A stretch of DNA of 64,000 bases, taken from positions 104,434,682 to 104,498,681 of the forward strand of contig CM045762.1 in assembly GCA_025200525.1 (NCBI GenBank), written 5' to 3'. Source of the DNA: Camellia lanceoleosa. Its lineage: Eukaryota; Streptophyta; Magnoliopsida; Ericales; Theaceae. The position numbers and the translations under genes are program-made. Position 1 is the first letter of the stretch. Each line of letters starts with the position of its first letter. Below, one piece after another: positions 33,235 through 45,320 of this stretch. Under the pieces are notes generated by a model. That model saw only the letters and a list, made by a program, of their open reading frames with translations. It was not told the DNA's origin and did not search any database.

Positions 33235-33682
33235 CCTATCACTCTGAAGCCAATAGTCTAACTACTAGGAAACACAAATCCAGTGTTCAATAGTCTACTA
33301 CTCGGAACTTCATAACATGGCCAGTAGTCTTATCACTAGGAATCACTAATTTCTCAGTATGTGGCCAATAGACTTTCTACTACTAGGAATTACAATGTCT
33401 TAACCTATGATCAGTTGTCACATTACTACTAGGAATCACAATGTCCTAACATAGGATCAATAGACTCTTTCATTACTCGGAATCATCATGTCTTGACATA
33501 TGATCAGTAGCCTCTCCACTACTAAGAACCATCATGTCTTGACATGTGATCAGTAATATGTTCACTACTAGGAACCACAATCTCATTACTGTGTAGCCAG
33601 TGGTCTAACACCTCCTAGGAACCACTAGTTTTCTATCTCTGTGATCAGTGATCTTGTACTCACTAGGAGCCACCAATTTAAG
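33235..33682. repeat. Tandem array in copia, about 58-bp unit, about 8 copies
   Basis: The word ACTACTAGGAA(C/T)CAC(A/T)A, followed by TGT..TGATCAGTAGTC-like sequence, recurs through the stretch with a period of 55-60 bp. It takes the place where integrase or gag would be expected. No open frame runs through it. Confidence 0.8.
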
Positions 33683-35852
33683 AATATATTTGGAATTTAA
33701 AAATCCAAAAAAATTCACCCACTATAACAGGTTGTCTCATCTTTGCTTTCAAGCAATGTCATATAGCAATCATAAATGCTATAAATAACACAAAGATACC
33801 ATACTAATTGCCTCTGATCAATTCAGAGATATTTTAATGCAATCTTATGATTTCCTTTAATCATACTTGATCTCTTAAGATCGTCCTTTAAGAATCTCGC
33901 GATGCTAAGGATGTCAGGTGGAACAACATTTCTGTTTGTCACATTTTGAAGCCATTTCTGAAATAACACAACAGAATTTCACTTCTGTGATTCCAGAAAT
34001 TAAACTTAACCCTTAGAAAATCCCTCAGATGGAAATTTAATTCAAAACTAGTCTCACCATTTAACCTAGAATCAAACATAGTCAGGAATGTTTCCAAGAA
34101 GACTGGAGGGGTCACATCGGTCCCACTTAAAACCCAGTTAACTTTTTGACAAAACATCCGAGAGCATGTTGACTCCTAGTCCATGGGAAATAATTTTAAA
34201 ATTAAGATTTCCAGAGGATAAACTAGGTTATAACAAACCAATTCCCAAGCAAATAAAATTTGCTACCAGAATTACACCACTCATAAAAGTTAACCGGTAC
34301 TCCCGGAACTGAGCCCATGAAAGTTAACCGGTACTCCCGGAACTGAGCCCATGATTTCTAAATAAAAATCAAAGATATTTTAGCTAATGATAAAATTTGA
34401 TTTCTTTTCTCAAAACCATAACACTTTGGAAATAATCAGATTATAAATCAAAACACTTTGGATATAATCAAATTATAATCAAAGATTTTCTCCAAACTTG
34501 GTTTTCCAACACTTTGGGAATAAAATGATTAAACCCAGATACTTCCTCAAACCCCAAAGGTTTGAAACCAAATCCATCATAGTTGTCATTTCTGAACAAA
34601 TAAGAACTACTCTTTAGCCAAGGCTAAACACTTTGGTTTCTATTACAGAAAACCAAGCCAAATTCCAAACTTACAAGCAATTTAAAAATTGCTTCAACCA
34701 AATACATGCATATAAAATGCTTCTAATAATACAAGCAAATAAAACTTGCTACTACAAATTGGTAAACAAACCAACTAAATCTCAAGCAAAAAATGCTTCA
34801 ACCATTTAAATAAAATAACCAATCCATCAGGATTCTATTTAGTCCAAAAGCCTTTCCACGCTTAGGTATTCCTATTCAACACAAAAGTTAGTAATCCAAA
34901 CATTTTTGTTTTTACATCCCAAATACTATTTATTTGATTTTGTATTTGTTTTTCTATTCCCTTTCGCATAAGTATTCCTGTAAAGAAAGTTAGCAGAAAA
35001 AATCACAACAAAATACAAACAAATAATCTAAGCAAAAAATAAATATAATAAATAATTGAAACCATCTAGCCAACTATTTATAAAATTAACCAATGAATTA
35101 AACTGCCAATTAAATTAAAACTTTAAAATAAAGTTCAATAGTCTTGAGTTATGAATGAAATTAATTCATAATAAACATTTAAACTAATAACTCCAAATAA
35201 ATAAGTTAAATTCAAAGTTAATGCACCCAATTAAATAATTCAGATTAATGCACCCAATTAAATTCAAAATATTCATGTACATAAATTCATACAAGTTATA
35301 ACTCCAAAATACATTAAACTAAAATTAATAGGCAAGAATTATAAATAATTGTTAGAAACCAATAACCATTCAGCAATTAACATGCAAAAAATTCTAAAGA
35401 TTAAATCATGTAAGAAAACAAAAAGCTAAAAACTAAATAACATGTCAAAACTTGCATAATTTACAAATATTGAATTTCCAGGAAAAAGCCAGTGGACTAA
35501 AAACCATAAAATTGAAAGTCTATGAGCATGCGTAAATTTATAAAAAATAAAAATAATAATTTCAACAGTGGGCACGGTTGTAATAGGCAGCAAGCACATC
35601 TATTCTATTGTTTATTTATTATTACAATACCAAACATACAACTAAAATCAGAACATGACAAACTCAAAAGTCATGCAAATCATATTAAAAAAAAAAACTA
35701 GAAGCAATCAACCATAAATTATTTAATAAACGTAAACTAATTATCTAATAAATTGGATTGCAACCATAGACAATGAGAAGTAAAACAGTAGCATGCAATC
35801 TTATGAATCTAATTATATAATTTATGAAAACATCAAAAATCAGTTTTAAGCT
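33683..35852. other. Copia internal non-coding region
   Basis: A-rich on the plus strand with no gag, protease or integrase motifs. A perfect 37-bp tandem duplication (AGTTAACCGGTACTCCCGG then AACTGAGCCCATGA) lies at about 34278-34353. The expected primer-binding site next to the 5' LTR was not recognised. Confidence 0.5.
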
Positions 35853-38800
35853 TCTTGTTCAAATTGTGAAATTAAATAAATAGATTCACGAATAAATTAA
35901 TATATATATATATATATATTCCAAGAACACATGTTGAGAATTACAACTAAATTACAATAGAAATGCACAATACAATAAAATGGTAAAGAAAGCAAACTGA
36001 AGCCTGCACGGTAGCAGTTTCCTTAAAACAGATTTCGCTGCCTCACGGGTCGAGTGCTTGAGGAATTCCGGCGTTTGCCTCCCAAGATACGACGATCAAA
36101 ACCAGCTACAGCAGAAGCACTTTTGTCACGACCCAAACCCGGCCCTATGGGTTTAGCATCAGAATCGCCAAGAATCCGAGATTACAAGGCCCACAAGAAT
36201 ACGCTTAAACGATATCTGATTCAAGCGGAAGCCAATACAGTAAATAACTAGTGTCCATAGAGCTGTGACAATCTGTATGCCAAAAACATTTTTCATGCAT
36301 TCATACAGTACGATCTACATACAGCCTATACAATCATATACAAACATTCAGTACGGGACCTAATCCCTCGATAACAAGACAAGAAAACAAAGAGATGTCT
36401 ATACGATAATACAAAAGCAAGAAGGAGACCGATGGAGGACACAAAAACACCCCAAGCCATAGCATGGCAACTCGGAACCTCGCAGTGAGGCACATAGGCT
36501 GGCTTGTCAAAACTGGGGACCAACCCACGCTCCTAGCTCCGGTCTGGCTGCTGAGAACCTACATATATATATATATATATATAAACAGTGAGCTAAAGCC
36601 TAGTGAATAACATAGTGCGTAAAGAGGTTATGAATGAATGTCCTTACAGTAGTGAAACCAGTTCATTAAACAGTGTTTCAGTCTTTCAGTATTTCAGTCA
36701 ATCAGTCATATGTGGTACACCCATTAGCCTATAAACAGTAGGTCCAAAACGACCGGGTCTTAACAGACCCAACAGTAATGATGGCCATAAATCAGTAAAC
36801 AGTATGGTTTCACAAAGAAACCGACAGAGCTCAGAATAAAGAATGATAATTGCTAAGGATGCCACAATACAGTTCAGAATACAGGACATACATTCATTCA
36901 GTAAACAATAGCAGTTCAATAAACAGTTCAGTTCAGTATTCAAAAGATAACCATTTTGAACATATCTTTACACAATTGTTACTCATAGAGATTGGGCTAA
37001 TAGCAGCTAGAGCGCGTCCCCGAGAGCCAACCCTAAACAGTTAACAAATAGAACACACACTAAGTTTCACAGTCGGGAAGGATGATAATTAAATCCCTAA
37101 ATTTCCTCGGTGTGGTTCTATGTCTAAATCCTCATTAAGATGCCTTAAACTAGGCCTAAGAATGCCTAGGATGGGATGAGGATGCAAAAATACAGTTGGA
37201 AGGCATTTTTCAAAAGTTGCTGAAAACAGGGGTCTCGCTCGAGCGAGCCTCCCTTCGCTCGAGCGAGTTTGCAAAATCAAAGGCTTCGCTCGAGCGAACA
37301 ATCCTTCGCTCGAGCGGTCTGATGAAACAGTAAAAGTACTGGATGCTCGATTTTTACGCTCGAGCCACCAATCCTTCGCTCGAGCGTGGCTCAGAGGAAA
37401 CGTTGGTCGCTCGAGCGAGGAATCCTTCGCTCGAGCGAAGAAGCCAAATCTGAATTTCAGTTGCCTTCCAAGCTCAAACCAAGCATTCTCAACTCAATTC
37501 TCGACCTCTTGGGCCCAAATTCTGGAAAATACATCCTAAAACAATGTATAACAAGTTTTAAAAGCCAATTTATGAATTCAAGCCCCAAAGGTGAGTCAAT
37601 TAAATCCAAAATCAAACCCATTTTCATGAACAATCTTCAAACATGCCATGCATGAGTTTTAAAACCAATTGAAGCTTCAAAGCTTGCTCAAATGAGCTCA
37701 TTCCTTTCAAAACAAGATGGATTCATGGACTACTTTCAAAATATGGACATGCATGTAATGAAATCATGAACTATGACCTCAAAACTTAACAATATTAACA
37801 TGCATGCAACAATTAAGCTCCAATACAACATGTTAAGATTAAAACATGGCTTAGCTCATAATTGAACATGAAACATGCAAAATCGACTCAAATATACAAT
37901 GAAGAAGGTCAATGACCTACCTTAGGTCTTGAGTATAAGAAGGGAAGCTTAAATTTGCAATCTTTCTTCAAAATCCACTAAATCTCCAAGACAACTCCCA
38001 ATTGAAGCCAAGTCTCCTCACTCTCTCTCTCTCTCTAATTCGGTTGTAAGCTCAAAATGAGCTGATGAAAATGTTGCTTCAAGGTGTAATAAGCCTCAAC
38101 ATAATAATAAACAAAGGCCCCACTAGATGGCAATTCCGTAAATAAGGCAACTCTATTCATTTGGCTTAAATTAATCTAGTTTAATCATACTAAATCGATT
38201 TTCAGATGATTATGCCATAAAATCCCATTAATTCTAGTGGTCATGAGACATTAATCAATTTCCGATTCGGCCGCCGATAAGGCCTTCAATTAGCAGTTTA
38301 AACACATAAACATGAACAGATAGTTAAACAGTTAAACAGATAGGCAATGCAAGTCAAACAAACACAGTCAATTAATCAGTTCAGTTTTTGATCGATCGAT
38401 TCGATAATTGATCGGTTCAATTACCAATCATATTCAGTCTCCGTTTAATAGTAATCAGTGGTTAATTCAGTAATAATCAGTAATTAATCGGTAATCAGTA
38501 CGAGGGTTGTTACAACTTTCTGTCTAGCTTAGCGAACAAAACTATGGCAGCACTCTCTCACTATAGGAACTTTCTAGCAAACTGATTAAAGAATGGAAGA
38601 AACAATTTCTGTGTTTGAGACTTGACAAGAGGGTCTCAATTCATACATGTATAGAGAAGAGAGGCCTCCAGACTTTATGGCTGGTCACTAATGCACCATT
38701 AACCTCTACAATAAAGGCAGGAGTTACAAACCCCATTAATGCACTATTAAACTCTGCAATAAAGGCAGAAGTTACAAACCCCATTAACTCTTTCATGAAA

Positions 38801-38972
38801 CCAACTTCATGGGGCAATTTCTCATTCAATTCTCAATGGTTTTTGGTCATTCTATTTGTGGTGTAAAGATCTCATTGCAAAGTATCTAGACCCACTTGGA
38901 CCCAATACAATAGACGGTTGGGACCCACTTTAATATTTAATTAAAGTCACCAAAAATCCATTTTTTCCAACA
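35853..38972 (-). repeat. Copia 5' LTR, split by a solo LTR
   Basis: Consists of 35853-36123 plus 38520-38972, together about 724 bp after removing one ACTTT copy. It has a changed inner end (TCTTGTTC instead of TGTTGTTC). The putative TATA stretch seen as TATAAATTGAG in the sister reads TATGAATTGAG here. Confidence 0.88.
36124..38514 (-). mobile_element. Solo LTR, gypsy family B, inside the copia LTR
   Basis: Runs from TGTCACGACCC to GGGTTGTTACA with ACTTT on both sides (36119-36123 and 38515-38519). 2391 bp, no internal region. Sense is minus, judged from the family member at 59057, which is joined to a minus-strand integrase tail. Between about 37226 and 37437 it carries eight CGCTCGAGCG-type palindromes (one altered). 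TA-run at 36561-36582. Short open frames inside have no family features. Confidence 0.93.
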
Positions 38973-38977
38973 CACCA

Positions 38978-39938
38978 TTGATTCGATAAGAAGAAATCAA
39001 ACTAAGGAAAGCCGCACAAACACCATTGGTGTCTATGTAGTTTAAATATGATCAGTGTTGGGAAGTTGCAATTGGTTGAGCACAGGAAAGCCGCACAAAC
39101 ACCATTGGTTCAACACTAATATTCTGAACACTCTTTCTCTATCTCTCTCAGTTGATTCTCTTTCTTTTGCTGTGAGGGAGCTAGTAGTACATCTGAGAGG
39201 CTGTGTGGATGGCGAATTGCGAGGATGGGAAAGGTTTGAGGGGTTGGTAATTACGGTAGAAAGGACTATGAGTGCGGTCATAGGCATAGAAGAGGTTGGG
39301 AAGTGCAGGTTAGAGGTGGTTGCTGTGGTCAGAGGTTGGTGGTGGGGTGGGTTTGGAGTTAGGATTTGAATTGTGGGAGGAATGTAAAAAGAAGAAACAA
39401 GGTTAGGGATAATGATATTTTGAGTATTATAGAGGGTATAACAAGATAAATTAAAATTTTAAATTTTAGAGCGGGGGTGTAATTAAAAAAAGGGTGTAAG
39501 GAGACATTTTTGTTGTGTAAATTGAAGCTCCTGTGTGTCTATCTCTCCTATTTTACTATTGCAAAATAGTTTTCCGAAATTTTGTTTTGCAAAAAAGTTA
39601 CAGTGAGATTTCACATTAAGTAGAATTTTTTTATCTAAGCAATAGTAGTAAGCTTTTGAAATTGTTTCATAAACATGTTAGACATATATTTAGGAATATT
39701 TATAATTAATTTAATGATTTTTGGAGCAAGCAGATTTTTTTTTTATTTAAAAAAAAAAATCAATTTTGGGTCTTGTTTATTTGATTTCTATATTTAAAAT
39801 CATAAAAATTAGATATAAAAAATTGAAAATGTTTTGATTATTATGGAGACTTGATGGTATTAGCAACATTGTGTTGAAAGTTAGCTGAAGGATTTATATA
39901 TACTTGAAAATTAAAATTTAACTACATGAAGACTTTCA
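38978..39938. other. Intergenic DNA, no firm gene
   Basis: A 25-bp direct repeat (AAAGCCGCACAAACACCATT) occurs at about 39010 and 39086. A plus-strand frame at 39055-39369 is Gly/Val/Arg-rich and matches nothing I recognise. The rest is AT-rich. Ends in TTTCA, the target duplication of the next LTR. Confidence 0.4.
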
Positions 39939-40274
39939 TATAACAACCCTGATCTATGATTAGCTTATTATCCTTGATTAAGAATGCCTAATAAGTAATT
40001 AAGGGGAAATTCTAAATTAATTGCATGTATATTGTGTTATTTGTGTTTATATATGTCTGACGTAGGAATATCTACTTGAATTTCTGTTTCAATTGTGAAT
40101 TGAATGCCTTAACAATATCCGATCATGAAATTGACTAGGTTAACATGTAATTTGGAACTTTTATAATTTTATGTTAAGTTTTATTGAAACTCGATTCGGA
40201 ACCAAATAATTAGAATAAAATAATTGTAATTGATTAGTCTTAAACCAAGTTTACTTAAGCTCCACTAATTGGCC

Positions 40275-40281
40275 TATATAA
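40275..40281 (+). promoter_or_regulatory. Possible TATA box of family B LTR
   Basis: TATATAAGG in the sense orientation of the family, shortly before the purine-rich tract; plausible U3 promoter, not verified. Confidence 0.4.
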
Positions 40282-41719
40282 GGCTTATATGCATACTCTA
40301 GAATCATCTCACCATCTCTTTGAGCATCAAACATGTGAGAGAGAGAGAAAGAGACAGAGAGAGAGAGAGGAGAGAAAGAGATTGATTGAGTGGAAGAGTT
40401 TGAATTCAAGGCACTACAACAATTTGCACTTTTAACAACATTTTTTTTTACTCATCAAAAGTGTATTTTTTGTCGCCGAAAGTATTAGCGATGCCAAAAA
40501 AAAAAATAAAAAAAAAAGATCGCCAAAGTCATGTCACTAAATGATTCAGCGACCAACTAAATTACGGTCGCACTTATAAAATAATCAGCAACCAAATGAT
40601 TTAGTCGCCAAATACCAAAAAATCATCGCCGTAAAGTAACATTTAGTCGCTAAAAATAATCTTAAATAGATGCCATGTTAAGTTTTAGTGACCTACAAAA
40701 ACATCACTGAACATCCTTTAGCGACCAAACAAAATAGTTTTTGAATGCCAAATCTTTTGGTGACCAATTAAGAATTTGGTTGCTATAAAATAAATTAACA
40801 ACTGAAAAACTTGTCATCAAAAATTCATTATTTTAATATTTTTTTACAATTTCTTGTTCAATTCATAAACCTGTAAAAAATAATCCAAACCCGAACTTAC
40901 TTTTCCTGTGCATCATTTCTACACATACATGCAATAAAAAAAGAAATTAATACATTGTGCAAAGCATCCAAACTATAAACTTAATTAATTCAAAAGTAGT
41001 AGCATATTAAACATAAGCAAAATATCAAATACAAAACATTCAACATAAGTAAATCCCTTACAATTCGAAACTTAAAACATATACACAATGATTCCAAAAG
41101 AACTTCCAAGTTACAAAATCCTATGACAAAATATATCAAAAAAGTTCAAAATATAATCCTTTGATGCTCCCCAAAATACGTTCCATCCATTGCCAATCTG
41201 TCAAACATATGAAAAAAAATTACAATATTAAAATGTCAATAATAAAATGTTTAGTCTCAAAATTATGATATACCAAACACAACAGCCACCCTTAATTATA
41301 TTGCCCAAAAAATAAGAATAATAGCAAGAAAAAAAAAATTACAAAAGCTAGCTCATTAACCAAACATACAACCACCTATATGATAATTTCTAAATTACAA
41401 AAGCTGAGATGAAGGTAATTTGTTAAAGGACCAAGTATGGTGGAAGTTGTCTCCTGTGCCGTCCTAATTGGAAAAAGAATTAATTTAATTGACAAAGATA
41501 GTAATTTTAGTTTGAGTCATTTATGGAACCATAATCATTACAATAAAAAAATAAAAATAAAAAAAGAGGGTAGACATCACAATTATTAACATGGGATGAC
41601 TAGCTTTTTACTTAGGATTTTTAACATTTTAAAGGTGGCTTACGTTTTATTTTTGACTTCTTACACTATAACCTGCATAATACTAGCTAGGACGTTGGGG
41701 ACTAGTCTTTCAGTCCTCG

Positions 41720-41732
<13 letters not shown>

Positions 41733-41768
<36 letters not shown>
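41733..41768. repeat. TA/TG microsatellite
   Basis: ATATATAT followed by about 17 TG units. Confidence 0.9.
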
Positions 41769-41770
<2 letters not shown>

Positions 41771-42761
41771 TAATGTACTAAAACAAGCTATAAGTTTATT
41801 GAAATTGAAGAATAATGAACGAGTGGTTTGAACGGCTTTTGGGTGGCAACTGTCAAGTTTTGTTATGTTCTGTACCAGTTTGTGAGACTTGAGACAGAGC
41901 AGCCAAAGTGTTTGTTGTGTTTTGGTTTTCTTTGTTGGTTTCTCACCAATCTCTCTCTCTCCTTTATTGATGTAATCCTTGAATCAATGAAGTTCTTTTT
42001 TTAGTTGATAAAAAAAAAAAAGACTAAATATTCTATTTTGCAAAAGGTGAAAGGCTGATATGTCTACCTAAGATAGGTCTATAAGAATGTAGAACCTCAC
42101 CAAGTTACTAACAAAATTGAATCAATAAAATTGTGTCGGATATTATAGAAGCATCTTTTACAAGAATGCACAAATAATAATAAATTTTCTTAGCCTCTTT
42201 GAGGCAAAATCAGAAGGCAATACGAAATGAAATGAAATGAGTAATTATAAATGGTGCAAAATCTAAATGTAAAGACCTCCAAAAGAATGCTTAATGTTAG
42301 GACTTAAACCTGATTAATATCAACCAAATAAATGAGGATAAAATACACTTTCAAGCTTATCAAGTAAGTAGGCTACAAGGTTGGTTGGGTAGTCGCTGAA
42401 ACAGAAAATCATTTTAGGTAGAAAATATGGACTGAATGTCAAATAACATATAAGGATACTCGTGTCCTGTCTTTATTTATTTATTTATTTTCTACCTTAT
42501 TGTCAAATAACATAAATGCTTGTACTTATAATCTAGACAACAATTATATTCTTGCCAAAAAAGAATAAATCACAGCTTTGAAAAATATGCAATTCACTAT
42601 TGAAAAAGACAGATACACAACATAGATTAGAAACTTGGATTGAAGCAAAAATAAATATCAACTAAAGCAATGGCATGGGATGGCAAAATACAAGTTAGAA
42701 CCGATAAGCAAAAATAACAAACTCTGTTTGTATATAAAAAGCACTACTTTTATGAATTTAA

Positions 42762-42983
42762 GGCCTCGTTTGGGAACAGGCTAATTTAGTAACTTTTTGG
42801 CTATTTGACTAAAATAGTCACTCAAAAAAAACTAGTATGTTTGGGATGACTTTTTAGCTTTTTACGAAAAGATGTGCAAAAAGTAGAGAGAAAAGAGAAT
42901 CTTTGACTTTTTGGTATGGGTTGTTGGCTTTTTCGCTAATTTAGTAACTTTTTGGCTAAAAATGATGCTTCCCAAACGAGGCC
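42762..42983. mobile_element. Tourist-like MITE inside the CACTA element, 222 bp
   Basis: Perfect 15-bp inverted ends GGCCTCGTTTGGGAA and TTCCCAAACGAGGCC, flanked by TAA on both sides (42759-42761 and 42984-42986). The interior repeats TTAGTAACTTTTTGGCTA near both ends. Non-coding; PIF/Harbinger type by its TAA duplication. Confidence 0.88.
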
Positions 42984-43440
42984 TAAATATTAATTTTAAA
43001 CTCTTTAAATCACAGGACTAAAATCTTTCTCTAATTCTTTATTGTTAGACTTTTTACTTAACAATCTTTTCGTTCAAATCCATTCATTAAAATAGTCAAA
43101 CAAAATCAATCACATCTCAGTCCTATTACAATTTTTTACTTAACATGGTCTATCAATATGTTTTTCTAATTTATTTCCTCAAAAGATTCTCTTGTTTTCT
43201 ATAGGACTATCACAACATATGACAAACCCCCTCATCTTCCCTAAATAAAAAACAAAAAACAAAAAATGAGACAATTAAAACAAACAAAAATGAGGCTAAA
43301 CTTTCCATGTATTATTTGATTAAAAATGGCCTAAAAGCATAGGGAGTTTAAAATGCTAAACATTAATTGATTAATTAATTAAGTTATTGGAAAAGATTGA
43401 ATATATCAACAGACCACCCATCTCTTCTTTAGCCCTCATT

Positions 43441-43945
43441 GGCCCTGTTTGGTAGGGCTTATTTCCAGCTTACTTCAGCTTTTAACTTAATTTAACCTAT
43501 TTTCATGTGTTTGGTTCAGCTTAACAATACAGGTTATAGCTTTTTGTAAGTCAAAAATCAACTTATTCTTTGAGTGGGGAAGGAGAAACTTAATTTATAA
43601 GTAAAAAATCAGCTTATGTTCACAGCTATAAGCTATAAGCTGTTAGGCTATGGCCATGTTTGGTAGAGCTTATTTCCAGCTTATTTCAGCTTTTAGCTTA
43701 ATTTAAACTATTTTGATGTGTTTGGTTCAGCTTAACAATACAACTTATAGCTTTTTGTAAGTCAAAAATCAACTTATTCTTTGAATAGGAGAGGAGAAGC
43801 TTAATTTATAAGTTAAAAATCAGCTTATGTTCACAGTTATAAGCTATAAGCTGTTAAGATATAAGTTATAATCACTTTCCCACAACTCTACCAAACGAGG
43901 CCTATAAGTTATAATCACTTTCCCACATCTCTACCAAATGGGGCC
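43441..43945. mobile_element. MITE (copy A), split by a copy of its own family
   Basis: Ends GGCCCTGTTTGGTAG and CTCTACCAAATGGGGCC, with ATT on both sides (43438-43440 and 43946-43948). Its two halves, 43441-43651 and 43906-43945 (plus the duplicated TAT), join smoothly to read GTTAGGCTATAAGTTATAAT. This matches the inner sequence of copy B (GTTAAGATATAAGTTATAAT). Confidence 0.85.
43652..43902. mobile_element. MITE (copy B), nested in copy A
   Basis: 251 bp from GGCCATGTTTGGTAG to CTACCAAACGAGGCC, flanked by TAT on both sides (43649-43651 and 43903-43905). The body is nearly the same as copy A (TATTTCCAGCTTA, GTTTGGTTCAGCTTAACAA, AAGTCAAAAATCAACTTATT). Confidence 0.88.
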
Positions 43946-44014
43946 ATTATGTTGTTACGTTTCCACTAAGTTCTGTTTGGTTGTAAAATGGTCACTTTTT
44001 CTTCTTTTTTTTTT

Positions 44015-44019
<5 letters not shown>

Positions 44020-44067
<48 letters not shown>
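44020..44067. repeat. Poly-A run
   Basis: About 48 consecutive A, followed after 50 bp by GAA/AAT repeats (44100-44140). Confidence 0.9.
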
Positions 44068-44071
<4 letters not shown>

Positions 44072-44559
44072 GGAGACTTTTGTCTACTCTTTCATTAAAA
44101 ATAAAAAATAAATAAATAAGAAGAAGAAGAAGAAGAAGAAACTACAAACAAACAACATTTGATAATATAGGAGTATTTGTTTCCTTTAATTAATATTATT
44201 ATTAGGGTATGAAATTTATATTAACAATTCCACCTTCAAATATACAAAACCCCAACCTATAGCTAAATCCAACCTATCTCAAGAAATAGAAATCTTTTAG
44301 AAACCCATTTCAAAAAATAGAAGTAGAAACCATTTGAAAACCCACTTCAATCATTGAAGAGAAGAGAAGAGATGCTATAGAAATCAAACCGTTTCATAAC
44401 CGAAATCAAATAATTTCAAGACCATCTGACTCATAGAGATACATATTTCAGGAAATAGAGAGTAGAAATGGAATTTTTTGTTACCAGTGATGATGAGATC
44501 CAACGGTGTGAAAAAATGGTTCCCAACAAAAGCGAGAAGAAGAATTCAGCAATTTCCAA

Positions 44560-45320
44560 AGAAGTGAGTTACCTTTTGTAGAGTTATCATCCTCAAGGTC
44601 CATTGTGCCTTCAATTGTAACTCCTTCAACTTCTACGACACCATTTACAATTTCACACCTCTACAACATGTCCACTCACATTACAAGTCAACCAAACAAA
44701 TAGGTAATTCACATAAATTTGAACTTCTTTTGATTACAAGAAATTATGACATATTTGGGAAAATCATTAAGAAAACAAGCAGTGTTGAACTACACAATTC
44801 ACAGGTCGTACCACTTACTGAGTCACATTCTCCATATCTTATCGTATAGTGATCCATAAACCTCCGGGTATTTAGCTTCAAGGGCTATTCTCTCCTAAAA
44901 CAAAACTTTGCCTCCAACTCATTATGTTGGCTCTGCAATGGTACAGCAAAGCATTACACTTCAACACACCCAAGAAATCTACGTACATACTTTTTGAAAC
45001 CATTTATATATCAAATGTTAAAGTCTGAAGAGAAACAAGGCTACAATATGACACCCAACGAGGACATTCCTATAAATAACCATATAATTAGAAATTCAAC
45101 ATCATTGACACATTCCTAAATAGAAACTAAGCTACCTAATTTGTGCATAATATCAGTTCAAAATGGAAATAAAGTACCAGCTCGTTCCTAAATGTCAACG
45201 CTTATTCTCGATAAAGCGTGAACCTTCGCTACCCAGTTCCTCCTCTTCTAAAAGTTGGTTTTGTCATGCTTAATGACTTTTCAATCCCCATGGAAGTGGT
45301 TCTTGAAGTACTTTATTGGA
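44560..45320 (-). pseudogene. Possible remains of a CACTA-encoded gene
   Basis: Minus-strand pieces look like coding exons. About 45320-45180 reads KNHFHGD..KVIKHDKTNF.KR and RNWVAKVHALSRISVDI with stops. About 44900-44825 reads ERIALEAKYPEVYGSLYDKI. About 44640-44575 reads EVEGVTIEGTMDLEDDNSTK between an acceptor (GTCGTAG) and a donor (GTAACTC). The codon pattern suggests a former spliced gene of the element, perhaps a transposase-related protein, but I cannot match a named family with confidence. Confidence 0.35.

Larger units (their letters stand above)
29845..38972 (-). mobile_element. Ty1/copia LTR retrotransposon, partial coding region
   Basis: Left LTR 29845-30572 and right LTR 35853-38972 (split by a solo LTR) are near-identical, with CACCA at both outer edges (29840-29844 and 38973-38977). 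The pol remnant lies on the minus strand, so the right LTR is the 5' LTR. Next to the left LTR the minus strand reads ATGTGGGGGAT, a good polypurine tract. Only the end of pol (post-integrase linker, reverse transcriptase, RNase H) is recognisable; gag, protease and the integrase core are not seen in 33060-35852. Without the insert the element is about 6.7 kb. Confidence 0.92.

Noticed and set aside
39055..39369. Gly/Val-rich plus-strand frame of 104 codons
   Set aside because: No start context, no homology recognised and no support from neighbouring exons; treated as intergenic.
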